From Candidatus Neomicrothrix sp. UBA4542 (GTDB lineage: Bacteria; Actinomycetota; Acidimicrobiia; Acidimicrobiales; Poriferisodalaceae): a DNA stretch of 10,200 nucleotides. Under the pieces are notes generated by a model. That model was given only the letters and a program-made list of their open reading frames with translations. It made no database searches and was not told the origin of the DNA. Each line of letters begins with the position of its first letter. Position 1 is the first letter of the stretch. The stretch covers positions 1-10,200 of the forward strand of contig DGLO01000049.1 in assembly GCA_002388005.1 (NCBI GenBank), read 5' to 3'. A program made the translations under genes and the position numbers. Shown piece by piece: positions 6,287 to 10,200 of the stretch.

Positions 6287-7606
6287 GTGAACCAGCAGCG
6301 GATAGTTGAACTCACCCTTCTCTTGCTGGCCGCATTTATCACCTGCGCAACAGTCGCCATTGCAGCAGTCGGCGATCAAGTGGAGATCACATGGAGGGTC
6401 GCGCCGTATCTCGCTGCGTTGCTCATCTTGTGGGCAGTCGCCCACGTAACGTTGCGTCAACGGGCTCCGACTGCAAACGGCATTTTATTCCCAATCGCCG
6501 CGCTGCTACAGGGTCTTGGCTTCGCACTAATGGTGCGAATAGATCCAAGTCTTGCTGCGCGCCAAACAACGTGGGCGCTTATAGGAGTGGTCGGCTTTTT
6601 CGTAGTCGTAGTAGGCATCCGAGGTCTCCACCAGTTACGGATAGTTCGAATTCCGTTGGGGATTGCGGGCGTTTTGCTTGTTTTCTTGCCACTCATTTCC
6701 GACAGTGACCCCAGCGATTCGGAAATTTCGCTTGCTCTACAGCTGGGACCGCTTCATGTAGTTCCAGGAGAGCTAGGAAAGCTTTTACTCATCATTTTTT
6801 TTGCTGGCTGGTTGGCCGATCACCGAACTCAAAATACGGCAGAATTTTGGGGCGAAACCCTGCGCATTGAAGGTGACCGTTCTCGATTTATTCCCCTTCT
6901 TGGGGGATGGTTAATCACGTCCGCGGTGCTCATCTTTCAATCTGACGTCGGTTCCGCGGCCGTCACGTTCGCTGTGTTCATCTCAATGTGGTGGGTTGCG
7001 GTCGGCCGGCGAACAGATCTGGTCCTTTCACTTGGAGCCATAACTGCGACCGCGGTTTTGGCGGCGGTGAGTGTTCCAGAGTTACAGAATCGGCTGACCG
7101 CTTGGATCGATCCGTGGTCTAATCCAGAATTGGGAGCGGCCATAACCCGTTCTTCGTTTGCTCTAGCAGGGGGAGGATTAACTGGGACCGGACCCGGAGC
7201 AGGCAACGCGGAGTGGGTACCTGGCGTAACGGACCACTTCGCGTTTGTACCTGTTGGAGAAGAGTTGGGATTCTTTGGGGCAGCCGCGGTCATATCGGGG
7301 TATCTGCTTTTGGCAGGCATGGGTTTGCGCATCGCGACGAAAGCCAGAAGAGAATTCGACGGTGTGCTCGCCATCGGGATCGCCGTCTTCTTGGGGGGTC
7401 AGGCCTGGGCTTCGGTGGCGACCACCCTGCGTCTCTTACCCCCTAGCGCCATGTCGCTGCCATTTATTTCCATTAACGGATCTGCTCTCCTCACTTGGAA
7501 TCTGGCATTAGCGCTATTACTGAAAATCTCTGAGACTGTCCCTGAAGCGTCCGATCAAACCACCATTCTGCCGGGAATCAAACTCGAAGCGGAGCGTCAG
7601 TCGTGA
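6287..7606 (+). CDS. rodA: RodA/FtsW-type SEDS peptidoglycan glycosyltransferase
   Basis: Polytopic membrane protein of about 439 residues with roughly 11-12 hydrophobic segments, of the SEDS family that polymerises lipid II glycan chains together with a class B PBP. Family landmarks are PGELGKLLLIIFFAGWLADHR, a WIDPW motif (Asp275), GGGLTGTGPGAG, VTDHFAFVPVGEELGFFGA with Asp316 (the TD position conserved as essential in SEDS proteins), and a final LLKIS. Differences from the norm are ITRSS where GYQ..QS is common, TDHF instead of TDFIF, and SINGSA instead of SYGGSS near the C terminus. GTG 6287 is chosen because it starts one base after the pstP stop, with GGGTGA upstream; GTG 6275 and TTG 6248 are in frame and would overlap pstP. 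Operon position between pstP and pbpA identifies it as RodA rather than FtsW. Confidence 0.9.
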   Translation: MNQQRIVELTLLLLAAFITCATVAIAAVGDQVEITWRVAPYLAALLILWAVAHVTLRQRAPTANGILFPIAALLQGLGFALMVRIDPSLAARQTTWALIGVVGFFVVVVGIRGLHQLRIVRIPLGIAGVLLVFLPLISDSDPSDSEISLALQLGPLHVVPGELGKLLLIIFFAGWLADHRTQNTAEFWGETLRIEGDRSRFIPLLGGWLITSAVLIFQSDVGSAAVTFAVFISMWWVAVGRRTDLVLSLGAITATAVLAAVSVPELQNRLTAWIDPWSNPELGAAITRSSFALAGGGLTGTGPGAGNAEWVPGVTDHFAFVPVGEELGFFGAAAVISGYLLLAGMGLRIATKARREFDGVLAIGIAVFLGGQAWASVATTLRLLPPSAMSLPFISINGSALLTWNLALALLLKISETVPEASDQTTILPGIKLEAERQS

Positions 7607-9039
7607 CCCGGCGAATTCTTCACATAGGTGTCGGTCTCCTTGTTATCTATGTCCTGCTTTTCGTCCAACTTGAACTCACACAAGTGGTTCGAGCAGATGC
7701 CCTTCGCGACCACCCGCAAAATATTCGTGGCATCACAATGGTTTTTGACGCGCCAAGGGGTTCCATCAGCACAGCCGACGGGGAAATCGTTGCCGAGACG
7801 GTAACCGTCAGCGGAGCACGTCCACGTTTGCGCCAGTACCCGTATGGTTCTCTGTACGCCCACCTCGTTGGCTTCATTTCCGCTGAGCATGGGGGCGGCG
7901 GATTGGAGCGAAGCCACAATGATTTTCTGGCTGGGGATGATTTAGGAGTACGGATTCAGGACAAACGGGATTTCTTCGTTGATCGCGCCCGCACCGGCCA
8001 GATCAAGTTATCGGTGAGGCACGATGTCCAGTTGGTGGCGCGAGCTGCTCTCGCGGGACATCAAGGCGCGGCGGTGGTCATCAACCCGGCAAATGGCGCA
8101 GTCCTAGCGATGTGGAGCGCACCTCACTTCAACCCCAATCACTTGTCGTCTCATGATTTGGTTTCAGTTGCTGATGATTTTGTAGCCCTGAAATCCGATG
8201 CAGAAGGCCCGCTGGTCAACAGAGCCGACGCGCAACTTGCCGAAGTGAACGCGATCTTCACCCTGGTGACCGCGGCAACAGCTATCGAAGTCGGCCTCTC
8301 CGATTTTGTGGCCCCTCAAAGCGACACAGTGCCCACCCAAACCATCAAGAACGACGGGAACATCACCTGCGGCGGGGATATGGCTTCTTTGTTCATCACC
8401 TACTGCCGAACCGGCTGGGCAACTATCGGCTTAAAGCTCGGGGGGGCGAACCTACGCGCTATATCTGAACGTTTCGGGCTGACGGAAAGCATTTCAACCG
8501 ACCTCGGCAACCAGCTAGATGGCCTTCTACAATCTGGCGAAGAGCCACTATCAGCGCCCCACGTTGCAGCCGGCATCGGTGTCAAGCTGTCGCCTCTTCA
8601 CGTAGCGCATCTACTCGCAACGGTCGGCAATGACGGGCAACGAATACGCCCTCATGTCGTTGATCAAGTACAAGGTCATGACGGTTCTGTTATCCGGGAT
8701 TTCACGCCAAATAATTTGGGCCAAGTCATTGCCCCCGATACCGCTTTGACGCTGCGACGCATGCTGGCAGAAAATGTTGAACGCGGGAATGCGCAGGGGC
8801 TCGCCCTCAAGAATGTCGAAGTGGGAGGCATCCTGGCATCGGGCTTTGCCGAACAGCCACATGTGTGGGCGGTGGCATTAGCGCCAGTGACGCAACCGGA
8901 GCTTGCTATTGCGGTATTGCTAGAGGGTGACGAACTCAGCGACCCGCACGCCGCTGAAACTGTTGTTGCATCAATTACACGTTCAATCATTGAGGCTGTG
9001 TTGCGCCTCCCGAGTCCCAACGTAGAGGGGACGCAGTGA
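7603..9039 (+). CDS. pbpA: Class B penicillin-binding-protein homologue (PbpA type) lacking the catalytic motifs
   Basis: 478 residues, close to the length of mycobacterial PbpA. It has a short cytoplasmic end, a membrane anchor (about 5-27), a pedestal domain (RGSISTADGEIVAET, YPYGSLYAHLVGF, GGGLERSHNDFLAG) and a transpeptidase-like domain from about residue 145 (GAAVVINPANGAVLAMWSAPHFNPN, PLVNRA). The catalytic motifs are replaced. Nine residues after NRA, where SxxK begins, stands A217-I-F-T220. SxN is Y267-C-R269, just before a well-matched GLKLGG..LRAISERFGL. The KTG region reads GGILASGFAEQPHVW, with no lysine. Acylation by peptidoglycan or beta-lactams should therefore be impossible. 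The frame is intact and the surrounding family framework is preserved, so this is a maintained pseudoenzyme, perhaps a RodA partner or activator, rather than a decaying gene. GTG start in a GTGA overlap with rodA; GGAG lies 8 bases upstream. Confidence 0.9.
   Translation: MTRRILHIGVGLLVIYVLLFVQLELTQVVRADALRDHPQNIRGITMVFDAPRGSISTADGEIVAETVTVSGARPRLRQYPYGSLYAHLVGFISAEHGGGGLERSHNDFLAGDDLGVRIQDKRDFFVDRARTGQIKLSVRHDVQLVARAALAGHQGAAVVINPANGAVLAMWSAPHFNPNHLSSHDLVSVADDFVALKSDAEGPLVNRADAQLAEVNAIFTLVTAATAIEVGLSDFVAPQSDTVPTQTIKNDGNITCGGDMASLFITYCRTGWATIGLKLGGANLRAISERFGLTESISTDLGNQLDGLLQSGEEPLSAPHVAAGIGVKLSPLHVAHLLATVGNDGQRIRPHVVDQVQGHDGSVIRDFTPNNLGQVIAPDTALTLRRMLAENVERGNAQGLALKNVEVGGILASGFAEQPHVWAVALAPVTQPELAIAVLLEGDELSDPHAAETVVASITRSIIEAVLRLPSPNVEGTQ
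9025..9030 (+). promoter_or_regulatory. Ribosome binding site GAGGGG of the kinase gene
   Basis: GAGGGG lies 5 bases before GTG 9036, while ATG 9057 in the same frame has no purine-rich site before it. This, together with the GTGA overlap with pbpA, decides the start in favour of GTG. Confidence 0.6.
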
Positions 9040-10200
9040 CCCCCTCAGAAACACCCATGTCTGACAGCGACCGACCCATTTTCAGCGGAAGATACGAGTT
9101 GTACCGGCGCATCGCTCGTGGCGGTATGGCCGAAGTGTTTCTCGCGCGTGACAAGCTCCTGGATAGACCCGTCGCGGTCAAAGTCTTATTTCCCGAATAT
9201 GCGACCGATGCGTCGTTCGTTGAACGGTTCCGTCGAGAAGCCCAAGCGGCAGCAAATCTGAACCAACCCAACGTGGTTAGTGTCTATGACTGGGGCCAAG
9301 AGGCGGGCACGTATTACATCGTTATGGAGTATGTCGAGGGTCGAAGCCTCGCCGAAATCATCAGAGCCGAGGGACCATTGCACCCTGACCGGGCAGCTGA
9401 TATCGCGATAGACATCGCGGCTGCGTTGGCGTTCGCTCACCGCAATGGTGTTGTGCATCGAGATGTCAAGCCGGGAAACGTCCTCATCACGACTGCGGGG
9501 CAGGTCAAGGTCACTGATTTCGGTATCGCCCGAGCGCTGACGGGGAACACCGCGGACAATTTGACCCAGGCTGGGTCGGTGATGGGCACCGCTACCTATC
9601 TCTCTCCCGAACAAGCTCAAGGACAGGCAGCGGATCCCAGAAGTGACGTCTACTCCCTTTCGGTGGTGCTCTATGAGATGCTCACGGCGGGTCCGCCGTT
9701 CACCGGTGATACCCCGGTATCGATCGCGTACAAGCACGTGCAGGAAGCACCGATCCCGCCTTCTCAATTCAACGGCGACGTGCCGCCGGCATTGGAGGCG
9801 ATATGTCTTCTCGGCCTTACTAAAGATCCCGAGCGCCGTTACGCGTCCGCTGACGATTTGCGGGGCGATTTGCGGCGTTTTCGCACCGGGCAACAGGTGC
9901 TCGCCACACAAAACGGTGGAGCGGTCCCCCAGACGACGGTTCAAACACATCTAACCCCGTCACCTGGTACTCGACCATCTCCGCAAAGCACAGTTCCAAC
10001 CGAAACCGCGGGGGACGCACCCCCTTCGAGAACTCCCAGTTCCAACGTTGATCCACCTGGAGTAAGAAACCAAGCAACGGACAGAACACGTATATGGGTC
10101 ACTCTTTTGCTGGTCCTGCTGATTGTGGTGGCGGGTTTGGTGTATCTGTTGGTCAACGGCTTTAACCCGAACAGTGGAGACACCAATCCTCAAGTTTCGG
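9036..10200 (+). CDS. pknB: Transmembrane Ser/Thr protein kinase, PknB/PknA type (3' end outside window)
   Basis: Eukaryotic-like Hanks-type kinase; 388 codons are visible and the frame stays open to the window edge. The kinase domain spans about residues 17-280: glycine-rich loop ARGGMAEVF, VAVK with ATP-binding Lys49, HRDVKPGNV with catalytic Asp143, TDFG with Mg-binding Asp161, an activation loop with several Thr leading to GTATYLSPEQAQG, then SDVYSLSVVLYEML. A Pro/Thr/Ser-rich linker (about 297-350) leads to a membrane helix (about 353-373) and the start of an extracellular part, where PASTA domains would follow if this is PknB; none is visible yet. It would phosphorylate FhaA, FhaB and wall-synthesis proteins and be reversed by PstP. 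It directly follows pbpA, the place of pknA in mycobacteria, so the pknA/pknB choice is not certain. Confidence 0.93.
   Translation, partial: MTPSETPMSDSDRPIFSGRYELYRRIARGGMAEVFLARDKLLDRPVAVKVLFPEYATDASFVERFRREAQAAANLNQPNVVSVYDWGQEAGTYYIVMEYVEGRSLAEIIRAEGPLHPDRAADIAIDIAAALAFAHRNGVVHRDVKPGNVLITTAGQVKVTDFGIARALTGNTADNLTQAGSVMGTATYLSPEQAQGQAADPRSDVYSLSVVLYEMLTAGPPFTGDTPVSIAYKHVQEAPIPPSQFNGDVPPALEAICLLGLTKDPERRYASADDLRGDLRRFRTGQQVLATQNGGAVPQTTVQTHLTPSPGTRPSPQSTVPTETAGDAPPSRTPSSNVDPPGVRNQATDRTRIWVTLLLVLLIVVAGLVYLLVNGFNPNSGDTNPQVS

Noticed and set aside
7603..9039. The PBP homologue as a decaying pseudogene or the result of a sequencing error
   Set aside because: There is no frameshift or internal stop, three separate motifs are changed by in-frame substitution, and the flanking family residues are kept in the same frame throughout.
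9057..9059. ATG 9057 as the kinase start
   Set aside because: No ribosome site precedes it, whereas GTG 9036 has GAGGGG upstream and the same GTGA overlap used at other junctions.
1..10200. Mobile elements, CRISPR arrays, phage genes or defence systems
   Set aside because: No transposase, integrase, long terminal repeats or regularly spaced repeats were seen; all coding space is explained by core-type genes.

Overview
The window looks like chromosomal DNA from an actinobacterium, most likely the class Acidimicrobiia. The evidence is moderately high GC, many GTG starts, 1- to 4-base gene overlaps, and a morphogenesis and phospho-signalling cluster (fhaA-fhaB-pstP-rodA-pbpA-pkn) that is a hallmark of the phylum. 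The class assignment is an inference from overall sequence character.

Region 1 (1-3282, + strand) is a tightly packed run of four genes. It holds the C-terminal part of a glutaryl-CoA dehydrogenase-type acyl-CoA dehydrogenase, a nitroreductase-family flavoprotein overlapping it by 4 bases, an Ada N-domain/AraC-HTH/AlkA glycosylase fusion, and an Ogt O6-alkylguanine-DNA methyltransferase overlapping the fusion by 1 base. The last two form an alkylation-repair pair, arranged like the adjacent alkA and ogt genes of Mycobacterium tuberculosis.

Region 2 (3279-3833, - strand) holds a type II tRNA-Leu(CAG). Downstream of it is a small gene for an unrecognised lysine/alanine-rich, acidic-tailed, probably coiled-coil protein whose stop codon overlaps the ogt stop codon in convergent orientation. 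A 120-base divergent intergenic region follows, with two small tandem inverted repeats and a -10-like box in front of fhaA.

Region 3 (3954-10200, + strand, continuing past the window) is the growth and division signalling operon. It encodes two FHA phosphothreonine readers (FhaA, FhaB), a membrane PP2C phosphatase (PstP), a SEDS glycosyltransferase (RodA), a class B penicillin-binding-protein homologue, and a transmembrane Ser/Thr kinase (PknB/PknA type, cut by the window end). Genes overlap or nearly touch, and three junctions use the same GTGA stop/start overlap. The kinase and phosphatase would set the phosphorylation state, the FHA proteins would read it, and RodA with its PBP partner would be the wall-synthesis output.

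The most striking observation is that the PBP homologue is full length and keeps the family framework. All three transpeptidase active-site motifs are nevertheless replaced: SxxK by AIFT, SxN by YCR, and KTG by a lysine-free segment. It therefore looks like a conserved-fold, catalytically dead pseudo-PBP kept next to RodA. The neighbouring RodA also departs from the usual SYGGSS segment near its C terminus.
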